A DNA stretch of 64,000 nt from CALFCX01 sp041650595. Lineage in GTDB: Bacteria > Margulisbacteria > WOR-1 > JAKLHX01. How positions within the stretch are numbered: position 1 is the stretch's first letter; each line of letters opens with the position of its first letter. The position numbers and the translations under genes are program-made. Shown piece after piece: positions 8,585-17,318 of this stretch. The stretch is taken from assembly GCA_041650595.1 (NCBI GenBank), contig JBAZKW010000010.1, forward strand, positions 12,170-76,169, read 5' to 3'. Under the pieces are notes generated by a model. The model saw nothing but the letters and a program-made list of their open reading frames with translations. It had not been told where the DNA came from and did no database searches.

Positions 8585-10159
8585 TCAGGTAGCCAACTTA
8601 CCCAGAAGTTCTTTGACGGATATTATCGCTATATGGGATATCGAGTCCGAGGTCGCGTACGGGATGATAATATCCTCGTTCAAGATCATCGCTCCGCAGG
8701 TATAAACTACATTGGGAACATAGCCTTCCCTCTCTTCTTCGGCAGGAACAATAAGAGGTTCTTTAAGATGCCCGATAACTTTTGAAGGGTCATTAAGGTC
8801 CAGTAAAACTGCTCCAATGCAGTATTTTCTCATAGGGCCTACGCCGTGGGTCAGCATTATCCATCCCTTTTCTGTCTCGATTGGACTTCCGCAATTGCCG
8901 ATCTGAACTATCTCCCAGGGAAACTCCGGAGATATTATCCTTACTCCCTCGTACCAGAAATCAATATTATCGGAATACATAAGATAAAGGCTCTCCCCGT
9001 CGCTTCTGCCGACCATCGCAAAGCGCCCGTTTATCTTGCGGGGAAAAAGCGCCATTCCTTTATTTTTGGCCATAGAACCGTTCAACGTCTTCATCTTGAA
9101 GTGATGAAAGTCGTTTGTCTCTATAAGCTGCGGCATTATATCCAAACCGTTGTAAGCGGTATAGGTGGCAAAATATTTCACGCTTTTGTCATCGTCAACA
9201 AAACGGACAAACCTGGCGTCTTCCACTCCGTTGCTCTCTGTCGGCGAAACCGGAAAAATGACCCTCTCGCTTATCAGGTGCAGCGGAGAAAAAAGTATCT
9301 CATAATTTGACTTAAGAAGCCATAATATTCTGTCCCCGGACTTTTTTATGTCCTCTTTTTGAAAAACTTCCTTTGTCTCTTCATTTTTTATCGCCGCCTC
9401 CATTTCTTCCACACAAAAAGTATCGCCAACTGCGTCAAGGATAGCCTTCATAACATCATCCAGATAATGAAGATCCTCGAGCTTCATAACGACAAGCTTT
9501 TTATCGTAGCGGCTATTCAAGATTATTTCCGGGGTCCCCACATAGCGGCTTATCGGCTCGACAAAAATATCGTTCAGGCGGTCGATCACCGCGCTCCTGA
9601 ACACTATTGAAGAAATATGCCCCTCTCCGGTAGCCCTAAAGCTGAGCAGCACCCTGGTCTGTCCGGGCTTTAGATCATTTTGCTTAGGGTATATCACAAT
9701 AGAAGGATTAAACAGAGCCGCAGATTCTATCGCGTACTCCATCGTAAAATACGCGCCGATAAGAAGCTTTCTTTCATCGGAAAGCCCGGCTCTCTCCGGC
9801 AAAAAAGGCATGACTTCCATGAAATTCCTGCGAAAGACATCTTCGATCCTTCTGTGCCTTTTTGAAAAATTAAAATAAACGCCGCGCAATGTTCTAACAA
9901 CCTCATCTTCACTTAGGGACAGTATCCTTGAAATGATATTTTGCAATTTTTCTTTGGAGGAAGGCATGGAAAACTTTGTAATAACCCGGCTCTTGTCCGG
10001 GCTGAACATATCTATTTTTTTATTGGAGAACCTTTTGAACCTGCGGCCGATCTCACGCATGGTTTTGGGCTTTGAAGCGTCAAGACGCCTGTTTTTGACT
10101 ATAGTGAGACTATCGGAAAGATAATCTCCGTTGTTTTTCTTGGAATTGTTAAAGAACAT
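8585..10159 (-). CDS. GH130-family glycoside phosphorylase/hydrolase-like protein
   Basis: 524 residues. The C-terminal two-thirds look like a five-bladed GH130 (beta-mannoside phosphorylase) propeller: GVEDARFVRF (the Asp-containing motif of the family), IGNCGSPIETEKGWIMLTHGVG, and EREGYVPNVVYTCGAMI. Typical GH130 enzymes have about 300-390 residues. The N-terminal 150-200 residues form an extra region, partly alpha-helical, as in larger uncharacterised members. Family known role: phosphorolysis of beta-mannosides, or hydrolysis in some members. The exact linkage cannot be read from sequence. The gene converges tail to tail with the GT4-toroid gene. A TATAAT lies just upstream of the start, but the -35 is weak. 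Confidence 0.8.
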   Translation of the reverse strand: MFFNNSKKNNGDYLSDSLTIVKNRRLDASKPKTMREIGRRFKRFSNKKIDMFSPDKSRVITKFSMPSSKEKLQNIISRILSLSEDEVVRTLRGVYFNFSKRHRRIEDVFRRNFMEVMPFLPERAGLSDERKLLIGAYFTMEYAIESAALFNPSIVIYPKQNDLKPGQTRVLLSFRATGEGHISSIVFRSAVIDRLNDIFVEPISRYVGTPEIILNSRYDKKLVVMKLEDLHYLDDVMKAILDAVGDTFCVEEMEAAIKNEETKEVFQKEDIKKSGDRILWLLKSNYEILFSPLHLISERVIFPVSPTESNGVEDARFVRFVDDDKSVKYFATYTAYNGLDIMPQLIETNDFHHFKMKTLNGSMAKNKGMALFPRKINGRFAMVGRSDGESLYLMYSDNIDFWYEGVRIISPEFPWEIVQIGNCGSPIETEKGWIMLTHGVGPMRKYCIGAVLLDLNDPSKVIGHLKEPLIVPAEEEREGYVPNVVYTCGAMILNEDIIIPYATSDSISHIAIISVKELLGKLAT

Positions 10160-10208
10160 ACCTGGGACTTATTATACATCAGGCGAAGGCAGTTTGAAAG
10201 AAAACAGC

Positions 10209-11537
10209 TTAGTTCTTTGTATAGAATCTCAATACCGGGTTCCTCTCACTTACAGCGGGCGGGCTGCTATATCCCAGCGGCCTGTAGAGCATAGCCCAAA
10301 AGGCGTTGGCAACGGCCCTTTCAAAATCATTTTCAACGGTTTTCCTGCTGCCGAATAATCTTTGTGCTTTTGCCGGATTGGCAACCAGTTTGTCGGCATC
10401 CCCGGGCCTTCTATCTCCTATTTGTACGGGGATAATTCTCTCACCGCTATTAAGGTCTTCCAATACTTTTTTGGACATAATCGGGATACCAAGTTCTTTT
10501 CTAATGACATTTTCCACGGTATTTATTATCTCAAGCACTGATCTGCCGGTCTTTGTGCCAAGATTGCATCTCAGATAATCCGACCTGCTTGAACAATCGA
10601 ACAATCTGTTTAATGCCGCCATATGATAATAGAGCATCGTATCCATGTCTATATAATCCCTGATACATGTTCCGTCAGGCGTTGCGTAATCCTTCCCAAG
10701 AACGGTTAGATGTCTTCTGTTGCCCTCAAGATAGCTTTGTGCAATGCTCTCCGCATCGTAACCGGAAAGTTTGAGCCCCATTCTTGAAATAAGATTATAT
10801 ATTGCAACCTGTATCGCGATCGGTATCAGATGGCTTTCGCTGCCTATCCCGTGGTCCTCTCTTAAACACCTTTCGTCGGTTGATCCAAAAACATTAAAAT
10901 AATTGAGAGATGTTGCCCTGATCCCGTATTCTACTGACTCAAGTACATGATTGAGAAACGCTTTTGTCAGGGCATATATGTTTTTTGGCTCGATCAACGC
11001 TCTCTCTCCAAGAGGCTTTGTGGATGTCCGATAGATGGCAGCTGTATTTGAGAAAAGCAGTCTTAAACATCCCACCTCACTCATTGCGTCTAAAAGGTGA
11101 AGTCCGCCACCGATGTTGTTTACGGCATAGCGTAATTTTTCTCTTTCTGATTGCCCAACTTCGATGAGCGAGGCGGCGTGAACAACCGCTGCTTTTGGCT
11201 TATGTCTAGGCGATTTAGGATAAAATTCGGTCATGGCACCAAGTACATCACAATATTCTCGAAGATCAACCGGAAAGAACTTCACCCCGGTAATATCACA
11301 GATCTCGATATGCCCGTTCACAAGGCTGTCTAGTATCGAAGGGTTAAATCCTTTTCTCATTGCCTCAATTACAATATTGCTTCCCACATTACCGGCACCG
11401 CCTGTAATCAATACAGATGGGGCTTCCGGTTCGATCCTTTTTCGCAGCCCCGCCATCTCCCGTCTGAGAGCTACTTCATGTCTCCCGATCGTGTTTAAAG
11501 TAGACCTGACCAGATTATTGTTGACTCGCACAGGCAT
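10209..11537 (-). CDS. GalE-like NAD-dependent sugar epimerase
   Basis: About 442 residues. A short-chain dehydrogenase fold of the extended type: nucleotide motif ITGGAGNVGSNI, VVHAASLIEVGQS, the catalytic YALTK (YxxxK) and LNYFNVFGS. The segment GKDYATPDGTCIRDYIDMDTM is close to the GalE signature. It is longer than standard GalE (about 330-350) because of an N-terminal basic helix-rich stretch before the Rossmann domain (NNLVRSTLNTIGRHEVALRR) and extra loops. I take the ATG at 11537, which has AAGGGA upstream, over a TTG five codons earlier. It has an alternative-sigma promoter, unusual for a housekeeping epimerase, so it probably serves the same lineage-specific programme. Confidence 0.8.
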   Translation of the reverse strand: MPVRVNNNLVRSTLNTIGRHEVALRREMAGLRKRIEPEAPSVLITGGAGNVGSNIVIEAMRKGFNPSILDSLVNGHIEICDITGVKFFPVDLREYCDVLGAMTEFYPKSPRHKPKAAVVHAASLIEVGQSEREKLRYAVNNIGGGLHLLDAMSEVGCLRLLFSNTAAIYRTSTKPLGERALIEPKNIYALTKAFLNHVLESVEYGIRATSLNYFNVFGSTDERCLREDHGIGSESHLIPIAIQVAIYNLISRMGLKLSGYDAESIAQSYLEGNRRHLTVLGKDYATPDGTCIRDYIDMDTMLYYHMAALNRLFDCSSRSDYLRCNLGTKTGRSVLEIINTVENVIRKELGIPIMSKKVLEDLNSGERIIPVQIGDRRPGDADKLVANPAKAQRLFGSRKTVENDFERAVANAFWAMLYRPLGYSSPPAVSERNPVLRFYTKN

Positions 11538-11564
11538 TATTATTCCCTTCAAAAGATTCCAAAT

Positions 11565-11594
11565 AGTTATCGCAATAAAAATGGGGAAATTTCA
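11565..11594 (-). promoter_or_regulatory. Alternative-sigma promoter (TGAAATTT-N14-CGATAACT)
   Basis: Minus strand: -35-like 11594-11587, -10-like 11572-11565, spacer 14 nt. Lies between the metallopeptidase gene and the epimerase gene and reads into the latter. Confidence 0.78.
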
Positions 11595-11662
11595 GACAAT
11601 CTGCTTTTCGTCGGTCCCGATCCCCCAGCTCTGCCGCCGTGAGGACAGAAGCATTTTTTGTT

Positions 11663-13726
11663 CTATGCACTCTTTTGTTCGGAAAATATATATCCGTATT
11701 CATAACCGCTCCCAGTCGAATATCTTATCTTTGCGTATTGTTTGCCGTCAATTGTTATTTGCGGCTCTAACAGTTGTTTGAGCCTATCCCCTTTTCCCAG
11801 AAACTTACCTGATGGATATCCTGACGCATCGAAGACCTCGACCCTCGCGGAGTCATTAGATATTGCTATCTCCTGATAATCCAGGGCAATGCAAAGATAT
11901 TCAAACGCCGTAAGATCTCCCTTCTTATCTGCCAAAAGACTTCTCACATCATCCGTAAAGGCTTTCACGCCTTGTGCATACGGCACCGAAGCATATTTGC
12001 CGTCAATATTCTTTAACAATACCGAAAAAACGCTTTGAAAATCTTTGAGATCTGCACCGACTTCCGTCATAGACAACAGATTAATCATCCTGCCGATATT
12101 TGACAAGATCATCTCCTTCGGATGAAACGCTTCGACAAAATCCTTTATTCCCGGATCCTTTAACCTTAAAAACACTGCATCTATTTCTTTGGACAATTTA
12201 TCCTGATCTATATCCTGCAATATCAATCCGGATATTATCGGATTGAAGACATCATAAGAATTATTAGCCTGCACATAAAGCTTGTTTATTTCATCGGTCC
12301 TTTCAGGCAATAAATGAACAAGCTCAGCTATATCTGCTTTATCCATCATACCGTTAAACCCGAAACTGTTATCATCGATAAATCCGCAAAAAGACGAATG
12401 CTTTTTGATATAATCCTGCAACACGGCTTTCTCAGTCTCATTTATCGTCATATATGCCGTTGAAAATTGCGCAGATAATATTTTCGCAACAAAATAAGGC
12501 GTCATAGTAGGATAAGTGTCCATATCCGTATTAAGGACATCCTTTCCGGGATTTTTAAAATCCAGGGTTCCAACCGTATTCGCCACAGAAAGCGCATTCA
12601 TATTTTGCAACCCATCAATCCCGATCATTTTGTCAAACAGATCGCCGGCCAGATATGTACTCCCTTCATTCAAAAGCGTTTCTTTCTTTACATTTACGGG
12701 GATAGATGGATCTCTCTCCCAACGAGCATGGACTGCTTCGTGGAACAATGTTGATGCCAACGACTCAGCGGAATCATTTCTGCTCAAGACGACAATTCCG
12801 TTGCCTATATACAATCCTCCGTCATTAAATTCTTTTGTGCCAACGAACAGCCCTGTCAGCTCTTTGCTCGGCATATCATCGGTTATGATTATCCTTCGGA
12901 CAGCCGCATTGACATAGTCCATGGCAGTCACGCTTTTGTCATCAGTCAATGAAACCGAATCAAGGATTCTTTTTACTTCATCAGGTAACTGGCCCGGAGT
13001 ATAAATAAACACCCTATTTTTTCTTTCCGGAGAATCGTTGCGGATCGTTTTTTCTCTGATAAAATTTTCAACAATATCCAATTGGGCAGGATCTCCGCCC
13101 ATTACTGCAAAATCCTGACGGCACTCGGATAATATATCGCTGATATCGCATATTTTTTGAACATCAGGATCGTCGGCCTCCAGCAAGGCAAAAAGACCTT
13201 CCAATCCGGACTTGTAAGTGCCCGCAATGCCGAACAGAGAATACAGGTCATCATATTTTTCCGGAGTCAATTGTGCATATTGGCTGTGATACTTCGCATT
13301 GTCTATTGCCCTCTTGCCATCAAATTCATCCTTCAGGAATATATTCGCGGCCAACAATATCTCCTCGTTCGAAAAGCCGTAACTATGGGCCATGTTTTGC
13401 AGGGCATTGGACTTAAAAAGATGCGCCTTTCTGGCAGCGCTCCCCCACACTGAACCGCAAGCACGTCTTTCATGTTGGGATATTTTGTCAAGAACGGCTT
13501 TTTTATTCTCTTCGGATGGCTTACTTGCGTATTTCTCCAAAAGCCCGACATCTTCGGGATCGGCAAAGGAGTCTTGAGTATGTCTTGAAATATCAATATA
13601 TTCCGCATCGCTGAACACTCCCAGTGATTCTGCTGCAAATTCTAAAGCGGAAAGGTTCCGTGTCGCCCATGCCAACTTTTCTCTTCCAGTATATCTATCA
13701 AAAAACTCTTTGTTGCGGTCAAACAT
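11663..13726 (-). CDS. Large HExxH metallopeptidase-like protein (main part of a frameshifted gene)
   Basis: 687 residues as read from the first in-frame ATG. Midway there is STLFHEAVHARWERD, an HExxH zinc site, followed about 20 residues later by LLNEGSTYLAGD, where the Glu could be the third ligand as in gluzincins. The C-terminal 60 residues (DSARVEVFDASGYPSGKFL to GYEYGYIF) resemble an SH3b-like domain. The true N-terminus is probably upstream: the same frame stays protein-like (LLEEDNALLSEYRRL, DTTAAKDLITQR) for about 40 codons before this ATG. It would join the ORF at 13738-14046 if one base were restored near 13843-13845. No Shine-Dalgarno precedes 13726. Substrate unknown. Confidence 0.6.
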   Translation of the reverse strand: MFDRNKEFFDRYTGREKLAWATRNLSALEFAAESLGVFSDAEYIDISRHTQDSFADPEDVGLLEKYASKPSEENKKAVLDKISQHERRACGSVWGSAARKAHLFKSNALQNMAHSYGFSNEEILLAANIFLKDEFDGKRAIDNAKYHSQYAQLTPEKYDDLYSLFGIAGTYKSGLEGLFALLEADDPDVQKICDISDILSECRQDFAVMGGDPAQLDIVENFIREKTIRNDSPERKNRVFIYTPGQLPDEVKRILDSVSLTDDKSVTAMDYVNAAVRRIIITDDMPSKELTGLFVGTKEFNDGGLYIGNGIVVLSRNDSAESLASTLFHEAVHARWERDPSIPVNVKKETLLNEGSTYLAGDLFDKMIGIDGLQNMNALSVANTVGTLDFKNPGKDVLNTDMDTYPTMTPYFVAKILSAQFSTAYMTINETEKAVLQDYIKKHSSFCGFIDDNSFGFNGMMDKADIAELVHLLPERTDEINKLYVQANNSYDVFNPIISGLILQDIDQDKLSKEIDAVFLRLKDPGIKDFVEAFHPKEMILSNIGRMINLLSMTEVGADLKDFQSVFSVLLKNIDGKYASVPYAQGVKAFTDDVRSLLADKKGDLTAFEYLCIALDYQEIAISNDSARVEVFDASGYPSGKFLGKGDRLKQLLEPQITIDGKQYAKIRYSTGSGYEYGYIFSEQKSA

Positions 13727-13737
13727 TCTTTGCGTAA

Positions 13738-14046
13738 TTAAGTCTTTCGCGGCCGTAGTGTCCTTGCCTTCTCCCTTAAGCCGTCTGTATTCAGATAAGA
13801 GTGCATTATCTTCCTCGAGCAGGTCGGGATATTGCTCATTCTGGGCTCAACAACCGCTTTTTCCTTGACATAGGTAACCGCTTTTCCGGCAACTTCTCCA
13901 AGAAACGATAATACTGTTTTATACGAAGGGCGCAATGACTGGTCCGGCAAAGACGGAGTCTTGCGATCTATCAATGACGGGACGGGAACCGAAGATGAGG
14001 CAGGAGAAGCACTTTGAGGACCAGTAATATTTTCACTTGCACCCAT
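13738..14046 (-). pseudogene. N-terminal fragment of the metallopeptidase gene, separated by a frameshift
   Basis: 102 codons starting at an ATG with an excellent GGAGGG Shine-Dalgarno. The first 67 residues are a Ser/Pro-rich linker and a short helix (VTYVKEKAVVEP) and look like a genuine start. Beyond about 13845 the reading becomes unprotein-like, while the -1 frame gives a natural continuation into the downstream 687-residue ORF. Reading CCC as CCCC at the minus-strand run 13845-13843 would fuse the two into a protein of about 794 residues. This is either a sequencing or assembly indel, a recent mutation, or (less likely) programmed frameshifting. It lies 85 nt after bioD and may be co-transcribed with it. 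Confidence 0.55.
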
Positions 14047-14131
14047 TTGAGATCCCTCCGATTTCTATAATGTTGGCTAAATCAATCCTATTATTATAGT
14101 CGTTCCGGCAACGATAAAACTTGTATAGAAT

Positions 14132-14767
14132 CTAGATGTTTGCGAAACGCGGCAGATCAATCAAGAAGGCTGTGTTTATGAATTGCGAAACTATCTTAAT
14201 ATTATCTTTCTGTATGGAAGATATTGCTCCCTTACGCGCCCTATTGAACACTATCCCCGCGATCTTAAGCCCTCTCTTTTTTATCGCCTCCGCAGTGAGT
14301 AGCGTATGATTTATCGCACCAAGCTTGTTGCCGACCACCAAAAGCACGGGGATCTTCAATTCTTTGACCAGATCAAGAAGCAGCGTCTTTTCGTTTAAAG
14401 GGACCAGTGCTCCCCCCACCCCTTCGATTATCACAAAGTCAAACATCCCGCACAACTTTTTGTAGGCGTTTTTTAACTTTTTTACATCTACCTTCTTACC
14501 CTCTAATTTTGCTGCCAGATGAGGAGAAGATGCAAAGGCAAACCTATAAGGACAAACAAGATCAATAATATCTTTAACATCGCGGCGTTTCTTACCCATC
14601 AGCGTGAGATGTGCGGCGATATCCTTGGGGAATCCCTTTGAACCCGTCTGCACCCACTTTTGGGTGATAACGCTGTAACCTTTACTAAGAAGCGTTTTTG
14701 CCAAAAGTCCCGTTACAATGGTCTTTCCCACTCCAGTATCGGTTCCGCAGACAAAGAGGGATTTCAT
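14132..14767 (-). CDS. bioD: Dethiobiotin synthetase (BioD)
   Basis: 211-residue P-loop carboxylase that closes the ureido ring of dethiobiotin from DAPA, CO2 and ATP. Motifs: FVCGTDTGVGKTIVT (Walker A specific to BioD), KWVQTGS after the first helix, IIEGVGGALVPL (the EGxGG signature), and VVGNKLGAINHTLLTAEAI. Length is normal. The start overlaps the end of bioC (14764-14767, ATGA), so bioC and bioD are translationally coupled. Confidence 0.95.
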   Translation of the reverse strand: MKSLFVCGTDTGVGKTIVTGLLAKTLLSKGYSVITQKWVQTGSKGFPKDIAAHLTLMGKKRRDVKDIIDLVCPYRFAFASSPHLAAKLEGKKVDVKKLKNAYKKLCGMFDFVIIEGVGGALVPLNEKTLLLDLVKELKIPVLLVVGNKLGAINHTLLTAEAIKKRGLKIAGIVFNRARKGAISSIQKDNIKIVSQFINTAFLIDLPRFANI

Positions 14768-15540
14768 TTTGAAGCCGAGCAGAAAAACAGCTGGTGAGTG
14801 GCTTCAAGGTTTTTGTATTTTGACTTGTACAGCTGCTCCGCTTTTTTGAGAGCCTCTTTTCCGAACAGTCCGCTGCCCGACATGGAGGTGCCCTGCGTAC
14901 CGGAATATTTTATTTTTGAAAGGAGCCCTTTGAGAGACTTATTGTTCTCTTTTACCAGTTCTTCTTTTATTTCGCACTTGCTGAAATGTTTCTTGAGCAA
15001 GCCCTCCAGCTCGGCCTTGCCAAGGAATTTTTTTGAATTTATGACCATTTTTTTATTCGTAACGTCTTCCATAACCCAGGAAAGTTCGTGATATGTAAGC
15101 GGACCGAAGATCGTGAACGCTATCGTGCCGTCCTTTTTGAGCATTTTTTTGTACTTAGCCAAAGTCCTGTCCAGGTTTGAGAACCATTGCATCGTAGCAT
15201 TGGAAGCGATCAGATCGTACTGTTGTTCGCTTTCGATCTCTTCGGCGTCGGCCACTACAAAGTCCACATTGTCTTTCAGCTTGTTTTTTGCCACCTCTAT
15301 CATCTGCGGAGAAATATCAACCGCCGTAATATGCGAGCTCTTGTATTTGTCCCTCAAAAGCTTTGTAAAAGTTCCCGTACCGCAGCCCACGTCCAATATC
15401 TCCAGCGCCTGCCGCTCCGGCATAAGTCCCGCAAGCTTTTGGGCCAGTTTCTTTTGTATGGCCGCGTACTTATCGTAAGTCTTTGCGTATTTGGAGAATT
15501 TTTTCCTGATGAGCTCTTTTGTCTTTGACCACTTTAACAT
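14764..15540 (-). CDS. bioC: Malonyl-ACP O-methyltransferase (BioC)
   Basis: 258 residues. A class I SAM methyltransferase with BioC features: N-terminal KKFSKYAKTYDKYAAIQ, motif I ILDVGCGTGTFTKLL, acidic VDISPQMIEVA, NATMQWFSNLDRTL (BioC hallmark), FTIFGPLTYHEL, and the late SGTQGTSMSGSG. It methylates the free carboxyl of malonyl-ACP, so that pimelate chains are built by fatty-acid synthase. This fits the presence of a pimeloyl-ester hydrolase gene (16531-17181) next in the broken operon. Coupled to bioD by an ATGA overlap. Confidence 0.93.
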   Translation of the reverse strand: MLKWSKTKELIRKKFSKYAKTYDKYAAIQKKLAQKLAGLMPERQALEILDVGCGTGTFTKLLRDKYKSSHITAVDISPQMIEVAKNKLKDNVDFVVADAEEIESEQQYDLIASNATMQWFSNLDRTLAKYKKMLKKDGTIAFTIFGPLTYHELSWVMEDVTNKKMVINSKKFLGKAELEGLLKKHFSKCEIKEELVKENNKSLKGLLSKIKYSGTQGTSMSGSGLFGKEALKKAEQLYKSKYKNLEATHQLFFCSASK

Positions 15541-15612
15541 GACGATAGTACATTATCTCAGAACAAATAGATTTTAGTCAATAGCACCCGCGTCAACTTG
15601 TGTTTTGTTTTA

Positions 15613-15642
15613 TGAAATTTTCAAACGATCTCGTCGATAAGG
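15613..15642 (+). promoter_or_regulatory. Alternative-sigma promoter (TGAAATTT-N14-CGATAAGG)
   Basis: TGAAATTT at 15613-15620, 14-nt spacer, CGATAAGG at 15635-15642. Drives the gene at 15689, antisense to the bio operon. Confidence 0.78.
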
Positions 15643-15688
15643 ATTCAGCGGCCCAATATTGAAACACAGAATTTAATAGGAACAAGTA

Positions 15689-16534
15689 ATGCAAACAGTA
15701 AGAACATTAAAAGTCGCCCCGGAATTAGCCAGCATAAGGAATATCTACTCTGCTGCGAGAGTTTTGTCACGCCTAGCTGTAAACCGGGGGGTCCAGCTTA
15801 CAGCTTTTGGCTCTATTATCAAACCCGGCGATGGAATATTGCGGAAGGAACATATCACCCGCTGCCTTACCGACGATCAAATAATCACAGATCCGGGCAT
15901 CGGATCTGCCATCGGCCTTTTGGCAAGGACTGAAGAATTAACCCGTGGCATCGAATGGCTTGATAGTTTATCTGCCGAAGCCGAAGTGCTTGACGTTCCG
16001 CAAATTATCTGGAAAATAGAAAATGAATTTCCCGAATCCAAAACGCCGTGGCCAAGCAGCAAGTTTTTTGCTTTTATGATGCAATCCAACATATATAACT
16101 CTACGCTACGAATCGGCTGGGCTTTAAGAGATAGAGCTCTTGGGATTTTGCCGTCTGATTATTCAAAAATAGGATTAGGAAGAGTTGAAATGACACCAGA
16201 GATTGCCGCGAAAAACAAGATATTCTTTGATCCTGTGACACGGATTACCGCATTAACGCTCACAAGCTGGTGGCTGACAAGCTCCAGTATCAGGATCAGC
16301 GCATTTGGAATATTTCACGGGGAACGAGTTCTTCCCTGGGGCGAGGCTAAACACGCCACCATCCAAGGAATTTGCTTTGAGCCCATCGAAAAGAACTTTC
16401 AAATGACAGTCCAGATAGCAAGAGAGACGACTCCTCGCACAATATGTTTCGCACCCGAAAATGTAAAAACTATTCAACTTACTCAAGCCGCGGATCCGGA
16501 AATCAAAGCTTTTGAAAGGACCGCCGAAGTTTAG
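15689..16534 (+). CDS. Lineage-specific protein of unknown function in the alternative-sigma set
   Basis: 281 residues, not recognised. AGGAACAAGTAATG gives a good Shine-Dalgarno and start. The N-terminus is basic and amphipathic (RNIYSAARVLSRLAVNRG), as in other members of this promoter class. No signal peptide or membrane helix is seen. A Trp-rich stretch (LTLTSWWLTSSSIRIS) and a final Thr/Pro region are the only notable composition features. It lies antisense within the biotin gene cluster, with its stop overlapping the last codon of the BioH/BioG-like gene by 4 nt. Its own promoter lies 47 nt upstream. Confidence 0.6.
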   Translation: MQTVRTLKVAPELASIRNIYSAARVLSRLAVNRGVQLTAFGSIIKPGDGILRKEHITRCLTDDQIITDPGIGSAIGLLARTEELTRGIEWLDSLSAEAEVLDVPQIIWKIENEFPESKTPWPSSKFFAFMMQSNIYNSTLRIGWALRDRALGILPSDYSKIGLGRVEMTPEIAAKNKIFFDPVTRITALTLTSWWLTSSSIRISAFGIFHGERVLPWGEAKHATIQGICFEPIEKNFQMTVQIARETTPRTICFAPENVKTIQLTQAADPEIKAFERTAEV

Positions 16535-17181
16535 AACGCAAGATGCCCTTTGTTTTCTTTAAAAATAAATTCCGCTGACGGCATTTTCTTTTTGAGCGAC
16601 ATGACTTCCGCAGCGGGCACGATTTTATCCGCGGCACCGTAAACAAATTTGACTTTCATTTTTGACAAAGCCTCAAGGTCGAGCGGCGTCGCCAAAAGAT
16701 AGTCAAGCCATTTCAAAAGCTTTTCATTTTCGAACAAGTCCAGATAATCCGCCATCAGTTTTTCCTTGAACCATGACAAAGTTTCTTTGTCTTTTAAGGA
16801 AAAACAATCACGGTAAAATTTATAAAGGTAGGCTTTTTTATTCTCCAGTAGCAGCTCCTTGACCTTTTCGACACCATCGCGCTGATATTTTTCCTTGACC
16901 CCGACCAGAATGAGCTCATCGATAAGATAAGGATTTTTTACCGCAAAGTCCGCCGCCGCAAACCCTCCCATGGACCAGCCGAACAGGGATATTTTTTTAA
17001 AACAGTTATTTTGCAAAAAGCCTATCAGCGGGTCAGAAAAAGAAAAAGGATCAAAATCCGCCGGGACTATATAGTTATATTCTATGTCCAGCTTGTCAAA
17101 TATCCTGTGGTCCGTCGCCCATCCCGGCAAAAGGACGATGTCTTTTTTATGATGGCGGTTTATGTATTTGAATTTGTTCAT
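16531..17181 (-). CDS. Alpha/beta hydrolase, BioH/BioG-like pimeloyl-ACP methyl ester esterase
   Basis: 216 residues. The nucleophile elbow is GWSMGGFAAA. The catalytic Asp is likely in YGAADKIVP and the His in NKGHLAF near the C-terminus. LLPGWATDHRIFD near the N-terminus recalls BioG (DUF452), while the GWSMGG context also fits BioH. Position between bioF and bioC in the same orientation argues that it hydrolyses pimeloyl-ACP methyl ester, ending the BioC-initiated route. The exact subfamily (BioH, BioG or another non-homologous equivalent) is not settled. Convergent by 4 nt with the antisense gene at 15689. Confidence 0.75.
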   Translation of the reverse strand: MNKFKYINRHHKKDIVLLPGWATDHRIFDKLDIEYNYIVPADFDPFSFSDPLIGFLQNNCFKKISLFGWSMGGFAAADFAVKNPYLIDELILVGVKEKYQRDGVEKVKELLLENKKAYLYKFYRDCFSLKDKETLSWFKEKLMADYLDLFENEKLLKWLDYLLATPLDLEALSKMKVKFVYGAADKIVPAAEVMSLKKKMPSAEFIFKENKGHLAF

Positions 17182-17254
17182 TAATCACTTTTATAGGCAC
17201 CGTTCGCGACCGACACCCGTCGTTCATTCGTCCTTAATCATAACAAATTTTGGG

Positions 17255-17284
17255 TGAAATTTCCGGAAATAATGATCGATAAAT
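17255..17284 (+). promoter_or_regulatory. Alternative-sigma promoter (TGAAATTT-N14-CGATAAAT)
   Basis: TGAAATTT at 17255-17262, 14-nt spacer, CGATAAAT at 17277-17284. The clearest match to the consensus, 35 nt before the gene at 17319. Confidence 0.8.
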
Positions 17285-17318
17285 AAATGCTGAAATAATA
17301 CGAAATGGGAGAATATTT

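Noticed and set aside
14047..14131. Alternative-sigma promoter before the metallopeptidase gene
   Set aside because: No TGAAATTT with the 14-nt spacing; the region holds only a TATAAT-like sequence with weak -35.
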